Shown here: one piece after another, positions 30,924 through 40,325 of the stretch
Layout of the letters: every line of letters begins with the position of its first letter
Numbering within the stretch: position 1 is the first letter of the stretch
Assembly: GCA_016592635.1 (NCBI GenBank)
Contig: AP023240.1
Span: 1,178,001 to 1,242,000, forward strand
DNA from: Methyloprofundus sp.
Lineage (GTDB): Bacteria; Pseudomonadota; Gammaproteobacteria; Methylococcales; Methylomonadaceae
Direction: 5' to 3'
DNA: 64,000 nt
Position numbers and translations under genes: made by a program
Notes under the pieces: generated by a model
What the model saw: the letters and a program-made list of their open reading frames with translations, nothing else
The model's database searches: none
What the model was told of the DNA's origin: nothing

Positions 30924-31160
30924 ATGCATACCCAGTTAAGAAAAATAGGTAACTCTAAAGGCATTATTATTCCCGCTGCATTGATAGAGAGTTGCGCCTT
31001 GAATGATGAAGTGGAATTGCGTATTGAAGGTAAGTCGTTAGTGATTGAGTCGATTAAAAAGCCACGTGCAGGCTGGTTTGATGGCTATAAAACAGAATCG
31101 GTAGAAACTAAGTGGAATGATATTTTACCTGATGACGTGAGTGACGAATGGCAGTGGTAA
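30924..31160 (+). CDS. mazE: MazE/AbrB-type antitoxin
   Basis: The 78-residue protein has an N-terminal swapped-hairpin AbrB/MazE DNA-binding domain (QLRKIGNSKGIIIPAALIESC, ELRIEGKSLVIESIKK) and an acidic C-terminal tail (WNDILPDDVSDEWQW) suited to binding the toxin. ATG 30924, six bases after TAGGAG, is preferred to GTG 30921. It overlaps the toxin gene by 13 bp, the usual arrangement that couples antitoxin and toxin synthesis and autoregulation. Confidence 0.9.
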   Translation: MHTQLRKIGNSKGIIIPAALIESCALNDEVELRIEGKSLVIESIKKPRAGWFDGYKTESVETKWNDILPDDVSDEWQW

Positions 31161-31462
31161 AGCGTGGTGAAGTGTATTGGGTTAACCTTGACCCTACCTT
31201 TGGCACTGAAATCAAAAAAACACGTCCCGCATTGATCATTTCACCTGATGATATGAATACGGCTCTACCAAGAGTCATTATTGCACCATTGACAAGTAAG
31301 GGTCAGCCTTTGGGGTGCCGGCCTGATGTGACCTTTAATAATCGCCCCGCGCGTATTTTATTAGACCAAATACGTTCCGTTGATAAACGCCGTTTATCCG
31401 ATAAATTAGGCGATATTCATGAAGATTTATGGCACCCCGTATTATTGGAAATGCTGGCGTAA
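31148..31462 (+). CDS. mazF: MazF/PemK-type endoribonuclease toxin
   Basis: The 104-residue protein has the PemK/MazF fold: VKRGEVYWVNLDPTFGTEIKKTRP with the catalytic Arg region, PALIISPDDMN, VIIAPLTSK and LLDQIRSVDKRRL. These toxins are sequence-specific mRNA interferases that arrest growth when the antitoxin is lost. The pair is embedded between hsdS and hsdR, all on one strand, and may stabilise the restriction locus. Confidence 0.93.
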   Translation: MAVVKRGEVYWVNLDPTFGTEIKKTRPALIISPDDMNTALPRVIIAPLTSKGQPLGCRPDVTFNNRPARILLDQIRSVDKRRLSDKLGDIHEDLWHPVLLEMLA

Positions 31463-31492
31463 ACTAAACAACCACTGGATATTGATTTAATT

Positions 31493-34400
31493 ATGGATAA
31501 TGACGAATACAACAAGGTAGAGCTTTCTGCATTAGAGCAATTACAAGCTTTAGGCTGGGATTATAGTCATGGTAGCCAATTATCCCCTGATGCCTCTAAG
31601 GAACGGCAATACTACCGTGAAGTCGTATTAGAACAGCGATTGACGCAAGCCGTTAAACAAATCAATCCGTGGATAAATGACGAGAATTTACGCAAAGTCA
31701 TTCGTGAAATCACCCACCCCAAAATTGCCACATTAATTGAGGCTAACCAGTTAGTTTGGGAAACTCTTATACAGTATCAATCTGTGGACCAGGACTTGGG
31801 CAAAGGCCGTAAAGGGCAGACGGTTAAGCTGATTGATTTTGAAAACCCTGCAAACAATGATTTTCTATGCGTTAATCAATTCAAGATAGAGGGTGTAAAC
31901 CAAAATATTATCCCGGATATTATTCTGTTCGTGAATGGTTTGCCGTTAGCAGTGATTGAATGTAAATCGCCTTATATTACCAATCCAATGGAATCAGGTA
32001 TAGAGCAGTTAATGCGCTATGCCAATCAAAGGCAGCCCATTGAAGACGAAGGGGCGGAAAAGTTATTTTGGTATAACCAAATGATGGTTTCCACATTCAG
32101 AGATAAAGCCAGAGTCGGCACCATTTCTTCGCGTATGGAGCATTATTTGGAATGGAAAGATCCTTACCCATTAAGCAATGAGCAGGTATTTCTACAGTCT
32201 CAGCTTGATGCCAAGAATGATGCAGCCATTCATGAAAATTTAAAGGTTGCAGAACATTCAACTGATTATTTAACTCAAGCCAATTCCCAGCAAATTCTAA
32301 TAGCCGGCTTATTCAATAAAGCCAACTTTCTTGATGTTATCCAGAATTTCACAGTATTTGAACCCACTGATGGCAAAGTCATTAAAAAGATTGCCCGTTA
32401 TCAGCAATTCCGAGCCGTGCATAAGACCATGGAGCGCATTAAAACAGGCACTGGCAAGAAAGAACGGGGCGGAGTAATCTGGCATACCCAAGGTTCCGGT
32501 AAAAGCTTAACAATGGTATTCCTTGCCATTAAAATGCGTAGGGATCAAGACTTACAAGACTATAAACTAGTCTTTATTACCGACAGAACCCAACTGGATA
32601 CCCAATTAAAATCCACATTCGAGAAAACGCAGGGCGAAACGGTTTATCACGCGAAATCGGTTACTGAGTTGAAAGCCTTATTGCAGAAAGATGCCTCCGA
32701 TTTAGCTATTGGCATGATGCAAAAGTTTCAGGAAAATGATGATGACTTGGAATTTCCTGTATTAAATGAATCTGCAAAGATTGTCGTGTTAGCGGATGAA
32801 GCACACCGCAGCCAGACGGGAGGCTTAGGTGTTGCTCTGAATACGGGATTACCTAATGCCGCCAAGATTGCATTTACCGGCACGCCACTCATCAAATCAC
32901 AGAAAACCACTAATGAATTTGGTTCTTATATCGACACCTACACAATAGAGCAAGCAGTAGAAGATGGCGCGACTGTGCAGATACTGTATGAAGGCAGGGA
33001 ATCTAAAACCAAAATTACAGGTGATTCACTGGACTCCTTGTTTGATGAGTATTTCAAGGATAAAACCGATGCAGAAAAGGTTGCCATCAAGAAGAAATAC
33101 GGCACTGAATTAGCAATATTAGAAGCCCCACAAAGGATACGCTGGATTTGCTTGGATATTATCAAGCATTATAAAGAGCACATACAGCCGAACGGCTTTA
33201 AAGGCATGATAGTAACCCCTTCCAGACGTTCGGCTGTGTTATACAAGAAGACATTAGATGAGCTTGGCGCGCCACAGTCCGAAGTCATCATTTCAGGCAA
33301 CCATAATGACGATCCGTTCTTTGCTGACTATACCGATGCCAAGAAGCAAAAGCTGCAAATAGAAAACTTCAAGAAACCTTTGGCAGAACAGCCGTTATCT
33401 ATTATTGTCGTAAAAGATATGCTACTCACGGGCTTTGATGCGCCAATGTGCCAAGTCATGTATCTGGATAGAAAACTACGTGAGCATACGCTATTACAAG
33501 CCATTGCACGGGTAAATAGAACAGCAGCCAACAAACAGCGTGGTTTTATTGTCGATTACTATGGCTTGAGTGATTATTTAACCGAAGCTTTGGATATGTT
33601 CAGCACGGAAGATATTGCAGGTGCTTTGAAAGATTTAAAGGATGAAATCCCCAAGCTAAAAGCCACGCATACCCGTGTTATGAAGCATTTTAAAGGCGTT
33701 GATAAAACTGATATTGATGCGTGTATCTTGGTGTTAAAAGATGAAGCCATCCGGCAGCAATTTGAAATAGATTTCCGAAAGTTTGCCAAACAAATGGACA
33801 TCATCATGCCGGATGTTGCAGCACAACCTTATCTCAATGACTTAAAGCTATTGGGTAAAATTAACCACGGAGCAAGAAACCTATATCGCGATTCTCAATT
33901 GAATATTTCAGGTGTTGGCGAGAAAGTTAGAAAACTGATTGATGAGCATATTTATTCCACGGGAGTAGATCCCAAAATACCACCAGTAGACTTATTATCA
34001 GGCGATTTTAAAGAGAAGCTGAATGACCATAAATCAGGCAAAGCCAAAGCTTCTGAAATCGAACATGCCATTAAACATCATATTACGGTTAATTTGGATG
34101 ATGACCCCGAATACTTCAAATCATTAGCTGACAAGCTCAAAGCCATTTTAGAAAAGACACATGAGAACTGGGGCAAACAACTCGAATTATTAATGGAGTT
34201 TAGAGACTCTATTGCAACCGACCACCAGCAGAAAGCCAATGACTTAGGTTTATCTGAAACCGAGTTTGCCTTTTACAATATCCTGATGGCTGAAATTATT
34301 AGAATCACGGGGAATGAATCTATAGCTGAAAACGTTAATGATGAAATTAAACAAGTCGTTAATGACTTGGTAGCTATGCTGGATGAAGCCACGGAAATAG

Positions 34401-34546
34401 TTAATTTCTTTGATAAGCAAGACGAAATCAAGGTAGTAAAACGCAATATAAAACGCAGGATATTAGATACTTCATTTGATGATGCTGAGTTGCGTAAAGT
34501 GGTCATGGATCGATTTATGGAATTGGCGAAAGTAAAGTTTAAATAA
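31493..34546 (+). CDS. hsdR: type I restriction-modification system, restriction/translocase subunit
   Basis: The 1017-residue protein has the PD-(D/E)xK nuclease motif near residues 141-160 (PDIILF ... AVIECKSP), Walker A HTQGSGKSLTMV near residue 335, the DEAH box LADEAHRSQTGG, motif III AFTGTPL, and motif VI HTLLQAIARVNRTA. These are the cleavage and ATP-driven translocation modules of HsdR. The C-terminal helical region follows. It starts 30 bp after mazF. All catalytic residues are present, so the system looks active. Confidence 0.95.
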   Translation: MDNDEYNKVELSALEQLQALGWDYSHGSQLSPDASKERQYYREVVLEQRLTQAVKQINPWINDENLRKVIREITHPKIATLIEANQLVWETLIQYQSVDQDLGKGRKGQTVKLIDFENPANNDFLCVNQFKIEGVNQNIIPDIILFVNGLPLAVIECKSPYITNPMESGIEQLMRYANQRQPIEDEGAEKLFWYNQMMVSTFRDKARVGTISSRMEHYLEWKDPYPLSNEQVFLQSQLDAKNDAAIHENLKVAEHSTDYLTQANSQQILIAGLFNKANFLDVIQNFTVFEPTDGKVIKKIARYQQFRAVHKTMERIKTGTGKKERGGVIWHTQGSGKSLTMVFLAIKMRRDQDLQDYKLVFITDRTQLDTQLKSTFEKTQGETVYHAKSVTELKALLQKDASDLAIGMMQKFQENDDDLEFPVLNESAKIVVLADEAHRSQTGGLGVALNTGLPNAAKIAFTGTPLIKSQKTTNEFGSYIDTYTIEQAVEDGATVQILYEGRESKTKITGDSLDSLFDEYFKDKTDAEKVAIKKKYGTELAILEAPQRIRWICLDIIKHYKEHIQPNGFKGMIVTPSRRSAVLYKKTLDELGAPQSEVIISGNHNDDPFFADYTDAKKQKLQIENFKKPLAEQPLSIIVVKDMLLTGFDAPMCQVMYLDRKLREHTLLQAIARVNRTAANKQRGFIVDYYGLSDYLTEALDMFSTEDIAGALKDLKDEIPKLKATHTRVMKHFKGVDKTDIDACILVLKDEAIRQQFEIDFRKFAKQMDIIMPDVAAQPYLNDLKLLGKINHGARNLYRDSQLNISGVGEKVRKLIDEHIYSTGVDPKIPPVDLLSGDFKEKLNDHKSGKAKASEIEHAIKHHITVNLDDDPEYFKSLADKLKAILEKTHENWGKQLELLMEFRDSIATDHQQKANDLGLSETEFAFYNILMAEIIRITGNESIAENVNDEIKQVVNDLVAMLDEATEIVNFFDKQDEIKVVKRNIKRRILDTSFDDAELRKVVMDRFMELAKVKFK

Positions 34547-35265
34547 TGCCTTTAAATCCCAATTTAACTGTTATACATGCTAATGGCTATGATGCCGAAA
34601 TAAAGCGCACCAGCAGGCGTAAAACAGCCTCTATCGAGGTGATTGAGGGTGTTGTATCAGTGATTGTGCCTGAATCTTTAGCGATTGAGAAGATAGAATC
34701 ACTACTTGCTAAAAAGCACCGCTGGATTATAGAAAAGCTGGCACTGCAAGAACAGGTCATTGCAACCAAGCCAAAAGAATTTGTATCAGGTGAAGCACTT
34801 GCTTATCTGGGCAGGAATTACCGTTTAAAGGTGGTTGAGGGTGCCTACCCAAGTATTAAATTGTATCAAGGTCGATTTGTTGTATCGGTGAGGGATAAAG
34901 CAACCAACAATACAGGTGCTATCAAGCAATTGATTATCCATTGGTATAAAAAGCACGCAGAATCTAAGTTGATTGAAAAAACCGAACGTTATGCAAAGAT
35001 TATAAGTGTAAGTCCAGCATCAGTAGGCATTAAAACCTTTCAATCCAGATGGGGTAGTTGTAGCGATAAAGGTGATATTCTATACAATTGGAAAATTGTG
35101 ATGGCACCTAATCGGATTGTTGATTATGTTGTAGTGCATGAGTTATGCCATATTTTGCATCATGACCATTCGCCTAAATTCTGGAAAGCTGTGGAGCGTT
35201 ATTTTCCTGATTATGCTGATTGTAAAGAATGGTTGAAGTTGAATGGTAAGGGGTTGGCAATATGA
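34546..35265 (+). CDS. YgjP-type (DUF45, SprT-like) metallopeptidase
   Basis: The 239-residue protein has the zinc metallopeptidase motif VVHELCHILHHDHSPKFW near residue 198, preceded by SRWGSCSDKGDILYNWKIVMAP. This matches the YgjP/DUF45 family. Such genes are frequently attached to type I restriction operons, but their role there is not established. ATG overlaps the hsdR stop (TAATG), so it is translationally coupled to hsdR. Confidence 0.9.
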   Translation: MPLNPNLTVIHANGYDAEIKRTSRRKTASIEVIEGVVSVIVPESLAIEKIESLLAKKHRWIIEKLALQEQVIATKPKEFVSGEALAYLGRNYRLKVVEGAYPSIKLYQGRFVVSVRDKATNNTGAIKQLIIHWYKKHAESKLIEKTERYAKIISVSPASVGIKTFQSRWGSCSDKGDILYNWKIVMAPNRIVDYVVVHELCHILHHDHSPKFWKAVERYFPDYADCKEWLKLNGKGLAI

Positions 35266-35330
35266 TATATCAGGCATTTAAGGTTATCGGTTTTTATTGC
35301 ACAAGTGTATTTTTGGGTAAGGTATAAGGT

Positions 35331-36041
35331 ATGGCGAAAAAATCTAGTAACAAAAGAAAGGCGCGCAATAAAAGGCGTAATGAATTAGCGCGTGGAGTTG
35401 ATGCCGTTATCAGTAAAGAGGCTAAAGATACTTATTATCTGAGCACCTATAATATAACGTATGAGCCCATTACTAAGGAGGTTAATAAGCTCCCTAAAAA
35501 CATTCTGAAGCAAATGGATGAGCTTAATTTCCAGATTTATAATGAGCCGCAAGAGGCGATACCTAAGCTGCTTGTTTTAAAGGATAAATACCCTGACGCT
35601 CCCATACTCTACAATTATTTGGCAAAGGCTTATGGCAATGTTAGAGATTTTGCTGCTATGGAAGAAGTCTGTATTGAAAATTATGCTAATAATCCAAGCT
35701 ACCTGTTTGCCAAAATCAACTATGCTCAAATGTGTTTAAATAAAAGAGACTATGAAAAGGTTGCTGAAATCTTCGATAATAAATTTGATTTAAAGCTGCT
35801 CTATCCTGATAGAAATGAGTTTCATATAACAGAATTTGAAGGTTTTACCGGAGTGATGTGCGAGTATTATTACCAAGCTGGCGAGAGTGATGCCGCTAAG
35901 CTTTCATATGACGCGTTGAAAGAGGTATCACCTGATTCATTAATATTTAAACGTGTTCATTCTCTATTTTATCCGGGAATGATTGTGAAGTTCCTACGCA
36001 AATTGCTTAATAAAAAGGCAGCTCATAAGCTACAGGCTTGA
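35331..36041 (+). CDS. TPR-like protein of unknown function
   Basis: The 236-residue protein begins with a very basic tail (KKSSNKRKARNKRRNE). It continues with helix pairs that resemble tetratricopeptide repeats (PKLLVLKDKYPDAPILYNYLAKAYGNV, CIENYANNPSYLFAKINYAQM, AKLSYDALKEVSPDSLIF). I do not recognise a named family. It has no signal peptide and follows the metallopeptidase gene by 65 bp on the same strand, so it may belong to the accessory locus. Confidence 0.6.
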   Translation: MAKKSSNKRKARNKRRNELARGVDAVISKEAKDTYYLSTYNITYEPITKEVNKLPKNILKQMDELNFQIYNEPQEAIPKLLVLKDKYPDAPILYNYLAKAYGNVRDFAAMEEVCIENYANNPSYLFAKINYAQMCLNKRDYEKVAEIFDNKFDLKLLYPDRNEFHITEFEGFTGVMCEYYYQAGESDAAKLSYDALKEVSPDSLIFKRVHSLFYPGMIVKFLRKLLNKKAAHKLQA

Positions 36042-36220
36042 GAATGTGAATTAAGCTAATGAATTTAATGCTATAATTACCATGTAATCTGAGTTATATA
36101 AGGTTACAAAATCGCTAATTTACTACTACTTGCCAGCGATTCATAAATTGGCTAAAACGTGTCCTGCATTCCCCAGCAGTATCACATAACGCTGTTTTCT
36201 TGGGGATGGAGAACTACACA

Positions 36221-36751
36221 ATGAGCAATCCACTTCAAAAGCTTATCAATCGTTACTTATCTGATAATGGCATTTCACGTTCTGATTTTGCCAAGCAATT
36301 AGGATATACCAACGTAAGCAAAGGGCTGAAAAGATTAGACGAGTTCTTAGTCACGTTGCAGTCGCCAAATCCAGACCTTCCGGCTTTAATTTTAAAGCAC
36401 TCTGATATTTCAAAAAGGGAGTTTAATTTAGCTTACACAGCAGTAGCAGAATCTATAAATGTTGAGTTAAGTAAAGACTTTGTTCCAATGATTCGAGTTA
36501 TCCCAATATATTACCCGCACCCACTGTGGGGCATGAAGCACCTGAATATTAAAGTTCCTAGTAATGTATTATTGTTACCTTATGGCGAAGAAATTAAAGT
36601 AATTTGTGATTTGTATCTTAATTTTAGAGCAGACGTAAAATTTGATGTGCCTGAAAATTGGGCTTCTGGAGCAAAAGGTTTCCGCTATCATCGTAAATTC
36701 GATAAAACACTTGTTTTCGATAAAAGCTGCAAATTATTGAAAAATAAATAG
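36221..36751 (+). CDS. unrecognised protein with an N-terminal helix-turn-helix-like segment
   Basis: The protein starts MSNPLQKLINRYLSDNGISRSDFAKQLG; SRSDFAKQLGYTNVSKGLKRL looks like a Cro/C1-type helix-turn-helix. The rest (VPMIRVIPIYYPHPLWGMKHLNIKVPSN ... ENWASGAKGFRYHRKFDKTLV) is unfamiliar. ATG 36221 is 9 bases after GGAG; an upstream TTG would add seven residues. It could be a regulator or a defence-related gene, and no function is claimed. Confidence 0.6.
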   Translation: MSNPLQKLINRYLSDNGISRSDFAKQLGYTNVSKGLKRLDEFLVTLQSPNPDLPALILKHSDISKREFNLAYTAVAESINVELSKDFVPMIRVIPIYYPHPLWGMKHLNIKVPSNVLLLPYGEEIKVICDLYLNFRADVKFDVPENWASGAKGFRYHRKFDKTLVFDKSCKLLKNK

Positions 36752-36760
36752 AAAGCGTCT

Positions 36761-37696
36761 CTACTCACTTGAAATAAAGAAATCATTGTTTATCTCAAGT
36801 GAGCCTTTAGCCCATTGGTAAGCTACTAAAGCTCCGCCATTGCCTGCTGAATAATCTAGGCAAGCTACATTTTCTAAAATGCGTTCTGGCTTGCCATTAA
36901 ACCAATAATGCCCGAAAAATACGGGTTTTTCAGTTTTAGGATAGCCATTTATTGCGTGTTCTTCTGGGATGTTAATATCTGGAGCTTTGCTCAAAGATTC
37001 TATTTCTAATACCGAGGCTTCCTGATATGTAGTAAGCGAATCATCCCACCATTTTATCCTTATTTCATTGCGTTCATTGCCATCTTTATCTTTAAATGCC
37101 ATACCATTAGGCAATAACACTTCTTTGCCCTTTAACAGCACCTCTATTGCCTCATATAAGGCCGTTCCTTTGGTAGATGCCTCATGATAACAATTGTCTA
37201 ACAAGCAATTGTCATCTGTTAGTAGGTTTTTTAGCCTCAAGTCATCAATAATTTGCTGGTCAAAGCAAGCGTGAATAACCCTAAATTCATCAAGTTCAAG
37301 GTATAAGGGTAAGGACTTAAACCAGTCGATAAGCTCATTTGTGTCAGTTAATCCCAATGGATATTCATTTAAGAATGCTTCATGCTGGTCGTGGTTCTTA
37401 TTACTGTGAGGTCTTAAATAACTGGAAGGTGAGCCATTGCCTTGAGTATGATAACAAATAGCATTAAATTCATGATTACCCATAATAGCTAATGCTTTCT
37501 TACTATCAATCATAGGCTGGACAATATCAATAACAGCTTTTTGGCCTAATCCCCGGTCAATAAAGTCACCGACAAAAACAGCTTGATGCCCAGTTTTTTG
37601 ATAACAGTTATTGGTTTTCTGATAGCCAAGTTTTTCTAATAGCTGGATTAATTTATCTGCTTGTCCGTGAATGTCACCAAAAATATCGTAGTTCAT
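36761..37696 (-). CDS. calcineurin-like metallophosphoesterase
   Basis: The 311-residue protein carries the metallophosphoesterase motifs: GDIHGQADKL (D-x-H), VFVGDFIDRG (GD-x-x-D), IMGNHEFN (GNHE), and later HACFDQ and FFGHYW histidines. This spacing is that of PrpE/ApaH-like protein or nucleotide phosphatases. It is convergent with the preceding gene (9-bp gap) and is the last gene of the accessory region before a 600-bp gap. Confidence 0.88.
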   Translation of the reverse strand: MNYDIFGDIHGQADKLIQLLEKLGYQKTNNCYQKTGHQAVFVGDFIDRGLGQKAVIDIVQPMIDSKKALAIMGNHEFNAICYHTQGNGSPSSYLRPHSNKNHDQHEAFLNEYPLGLTDTNELIDWFKSLPLYLELDEFRVIHACFDQQIIDDLRLKNLLTDDNCLLDNCYHEASTKGTALYEAIEVLLKGKEVLLPNGMAFKDKDGNERNEIRIKWWDDSLTTYQEASVLEIESLSKAPDINIPEEHAINGYPKTEKPVFFGHYWFNGKPERILENVACLDYSAGNGGALVAYQWAKGSLEINNDFFISSE

Positions 37697-38300
37697 GTAT
37701 TGTTCTTTCCTTGAAATAATCTGCTTTCATACGGCAATGGATAGCCTGCCGAAGTTGAGTTAATTATAGGTAATAAAACTTATTTTACTAACTTAATGGC
37801 AATGCAAACGAATATATTGCCTTTCTTATGATGGGCAATGCTTCTTCTATATGTTCAAATCTATGCGAACCACCTTCAAACTGCAGTTGGAGTTGCAATT
37901 TGTTTAACCGGACACCAGTGGGTTTATATAAAGTTTCAAACTTTGCTGAACACTTTGAGTCGCTTTATCGGGGGATAAGTTAATCCTAAATTTATTCAGT
38001 ACTACGTGTTTTAAGTAAAATTAGAGGAGGCAATTATGTGGTTGATATGAACCACTCCTGGTGGTTTATATCAACCACCTTGTAATTAGTTTAAGTATTA
38101 ATCCTTCATGAAAGTCATTATCTATCTGGAATTATCACTATCTTAAATTGGTATGTAAATTGCTTTTATTTTAACTGTCGCATAAGTTTAGTATTCTAGT
38201 TCCTCCTCTCTCCCTAGCAGAGGACGTAAAAAGTACGATTACTTATGCGATACCTATTAATGAAAACAATTTCAATTTTCTGATTTATTCACATTACTTC
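37697..38300. other. 604-bp divergent intergenic region with a tandem palindrome
   Basis: No gene is visible. The region separates the minus-strand metallophosphoesterase from the plus-strand GT39 gene, so it should hold both promoters. It contains the tandem GGTT-N6-AACC palindromes at 38038-38078. It also has a spaced inverted repeat TCGCATAAGT (38178-38187) with ACTTATGCGA (38241-38250), whose role is unclear. Confidence 0.5.
38038..38078. promoter_or_regulatory. tandem palindromic operator-like sites
   Basis: Two copies of GTGGTT-N6-AACCAC lie 23 bp apart (GTGGTTGATATGAACCAC, 5-bp spacer, then GTGGTTTATATCAACCAC). The two copies are also nearly inverted repeats of each other and could form an 18-bp hairpin. 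The arrangement and the related pair at 41971-42010 suggest a dimeric repressor or activator bound cooperatively. The regulator is unknown. Confidence 0.5.
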
Positions 38301-39875
38301 ATGACAAATCATTCTAAATTAGCACGCTGGGGAATTTTCCCTCTTTGGTTTTTATTAACACTCAGTGTTTTTTTTCGCACGCCTACACCTATTGATGAAA
38401 CGCGTTATCTAAGTGTTGCATGGGAAATGTGGTTACATCAGGATTTTTTAGTTCCCTACCTAAATGGGGTAACTTATAGTCATAAACCACCGTTATTATT
38501 TTGGCTTATTCAATTAAGTTGGGGGCTATTGGGTGTTAATGAATGGGCTGCACGCCTGATAGGGCCTTTATGTGCGCTACTTAATTTATATCTTATTCGA
38601 AGCTTGGCTAGAAAATTATGGCCTGAAGATCCCGGTGTGGCACTCGTTGCTCCCTGGGTACTGAGTGCAACTTTGTTGTGGACACTTTTTGCCACGGCAA
38701 CCATGTTTGATATATTACTGACTTGTTGTGTCTTGCTGGGTGTACTGGGTTTAGTTAATGCTGCGCAAGGTCAAAAGTTATCAGGCTGGGGAAGTTTTAC
38801 GCTGGCTATTGGTCTAGGAGTGCTCGCAAAAGGTCCGGTTATTCTTGTACATTTAATGCCTGTTGCTTTATTAATGCCATTATGGAGCCCCAAAAACAGG
38901 GCAGTCAATTATTATCAGTGGTATGGGTTTGTCTTTCTGGCATTAATCGGGGGAGCGTTAATCGCTTTGGCCTGGGCAATTCCTGCAGCAATGCACGGCG
39001 GAGAAGCTTATGGAAAAGCGATATTGTGGAGTCAAACTGCGAATAGGGCAGTAACAACGCATATTCATGCGCGCCCTTTCTGGTGGTATCTTCCTTTTTT
39101 ACCTTTATTTATCTTTCCCTGGGTAGCATGGCCTCGTTTTTGGAAATCTGTCAGGCATTTACCCTGGAAAAGTGATGCAGGTATTCGTTTGTGCACTGTC
39201 TGGTTTTTAAGTTGTCTGCTGGTTTTTTCTTTAATCCAGAGCAAACAGGTACATTACCTTGTTCCTTTATTACCTGCATTTAGCTTATTATTAAGCCGCC
39301 TCATGGTAAGTACTGAAAGTCAGCAAAGGTTAAGATATGAATGGGTTTTACCCATCTGTTTTACTATGATTGGTCTGTTTTTAATGTGTATGCCTTATAT
39401 ATCTACTTTTGCTAAATTAGCATGGGTACAGGCAATGGATTTTACATGGGGCGTTAGTGTGTTATTTATTGGTGTGATTTTATTCACATTAACGCTCTAT
39501 TTACGTCGGCTATCTATTCTCGCAGTCAGTACTTCGGTTGTTCTGGCCATTTTTATCGGTTTTATCTGTTTTTTTCAATACACGGGGCTTGCTTATAATT
39601 TAAAGCCCGCAGCCGAGAAGGTAAAGTATTTTCAAACACATAACATTCCCGTTGCCTATGTGGGAAATTATCAAGGACAGTTTCAGTTTCTTGGGCGCTT
39701 AACTCAGGCTATAGAGGTTATTCCACCTGAGGAATCCTTAAATTGGGCAACTGCTCATCTGGCAGGTTATTTGATTTATTTGGAAAAGAAAGCTGATAAT
39801 AATGTGAGTTATAGCCAGAGGCAACGTGAACGCTGGTTGATTTTTAGAACAGCAGAGCAAGTGCGAGGCAGCTAA
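38301..39875 (+). CDS. GT39-type (ArnT-like) membrane glycosyltransferase
   Basis: The 524-residue protein has about eleven membrane segments and the acidic motif of GT-C enzymes in the first periplasmic loop (TPIDETRYLSVAWEMW), followed by YLNGVTYSHKPPLLFWLI, as in ArnT. Such enzymes move a sugar from an undecaprenyl-phosphate carrier to lipid A or protein in the periplasm. It converges on the GT2/LAB_N genes, which would supply the carrier-linked sugar. Confidence 0.85.
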   Translation: MTNHSKLARWGIFPLWFLLTLSVFFRTPTPIDETRYLSVAWEMWLHQDFLVPYLNGVTYSHKPPLLFWLIQLSWGLLGVNEWAARLIGPLCALLNLYLIRSLARKLWPEDPGVALVAPWVLSATLLWTLFATATMFDILLTCCVLLGVLGLVNAAQGQKLSGWGSFTLAIGLGVLAKGPVILVHLMPVALLMPLWSPKNRAVNYYQWYGFVFLALIGGALIALAWAIPAAMHGGEAYGKAILWSQTANRAVTTHIHARPFWWYLPFLPLFIFPWVAWPRFWKSVRHLPWKSDAGIRLCTVWFLSCLLVFSLIQSKQVHYLVPLLPAFSLLLSRLMVSTESQQRLRYEWVLPICFTMIGLFLMCMPYISTFAKLAWVQAMDFTWGVSVLFIGVILFTLTLYLRRLSILAVSTSVVLAIFIGFICFFQYTGLAYNLKPAAEKVKYFQTHNIPVAYVGNYQGQFQFLGRLTQAIEVIPPEESLNWATAHLAGYLIYLEKKADNNVSYSQRQRERWLIFRTAEQVRGS

Positions 39876-39922
39876 GAATAAATAGACTGCATAGTGACAC
39901 AATTTCTTTATTTTGTAGGCTG

Positions 39923-39973
39923 TGCTATCTTTCATTATTTGACAGGCTTAAAACAAATAAGTGAAAGATAGCA
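39923..39973. terminator. bidirectional hairpin between convergent genes
   Basis: TGCTATCTTTCA (39923-39934) pairs with TGAAAGATAGCA (39962-39973), with further near-pairing inside (TTATTTG with CAAATAA). It lies between the stop codons of the GT39 gene and the LAB_N gene and may end transcription from both sides. Confidence 0.5.
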
Positions 39974-40040
39974 ATTTGGGGTTTAAGTTACCAAAAGAGA
40001 GTAGTTGGAATTTTTAATTCTGTATAAACTAGAAATTCAC

Positions 40041-40325
40041 TCAACTTGCATCAGTTGTTAGTGATGATTTTGCTCGTAAAACAAAATATAAGTTACGTGC
40101 ATAAATCAACAATCCAGATCCCTGTCCAACAATAAACACGGGGTCTTGCTTATGAATGGCATAAATCAGCAGAGTTGTTCCGCCGAAAATACTGAAATAC
40201 CAGAATAATACAGGCATAACGCTTTGTTTGGCGCGTTCACTGGCTAGCCACTGAATCAGAAAGCGTGCAGAAAATAAAGCCTGTCCTAAAAAGCCAATAA
40301 TTAGCCAGGTTGTTTCCTTATCCAC
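40041..40325 (-). CDS. LAB_N (lipid A biosynthesis N-terminal domain) membrane protein
   Basis: The protein has three hydrophobic segments and the LAB_N signature IIGFLGQALFSARFLIQWLASERAKQS followed by PVLFWYFSIFGG. Domains of this kind often sit next to a GT2 dolichol-phosphate-mannose-type enzyme. GTG 40325 (VDKETTW) is chosen because it overlaps the upstream stop by only 8 bp. ATG 40346 is an alternative, and an even longer frame to 40391 also exists. It probably helps flip or handle the lipid-linked sugar. Confidence 0.75.
   Translation of the reverse strand: MDKETTWLIIGFLGQALFSARFLIQWLASERAKQSVMPVLFWYFSIFGGTTLLIYAIHKQDPVFIVGQGSGLLIYARNLYFVLRAKSSLTTDAS

Noticed and set aside
27092..37696. 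tRNA-Ser as the attachment site of a restriction island
   Set aside because: No integrase and no second copy of the tRNA 3' end were found downstream, so integration at this tRNA is not supported by the sequence.
37697..38300. A short riboswitch or small RNA in the 600-bp gap
   Set aside because: Besides the tandem palindromes and one weak inverted repeat, there is no recognisable structured motif or terminator to define an RNA gene.
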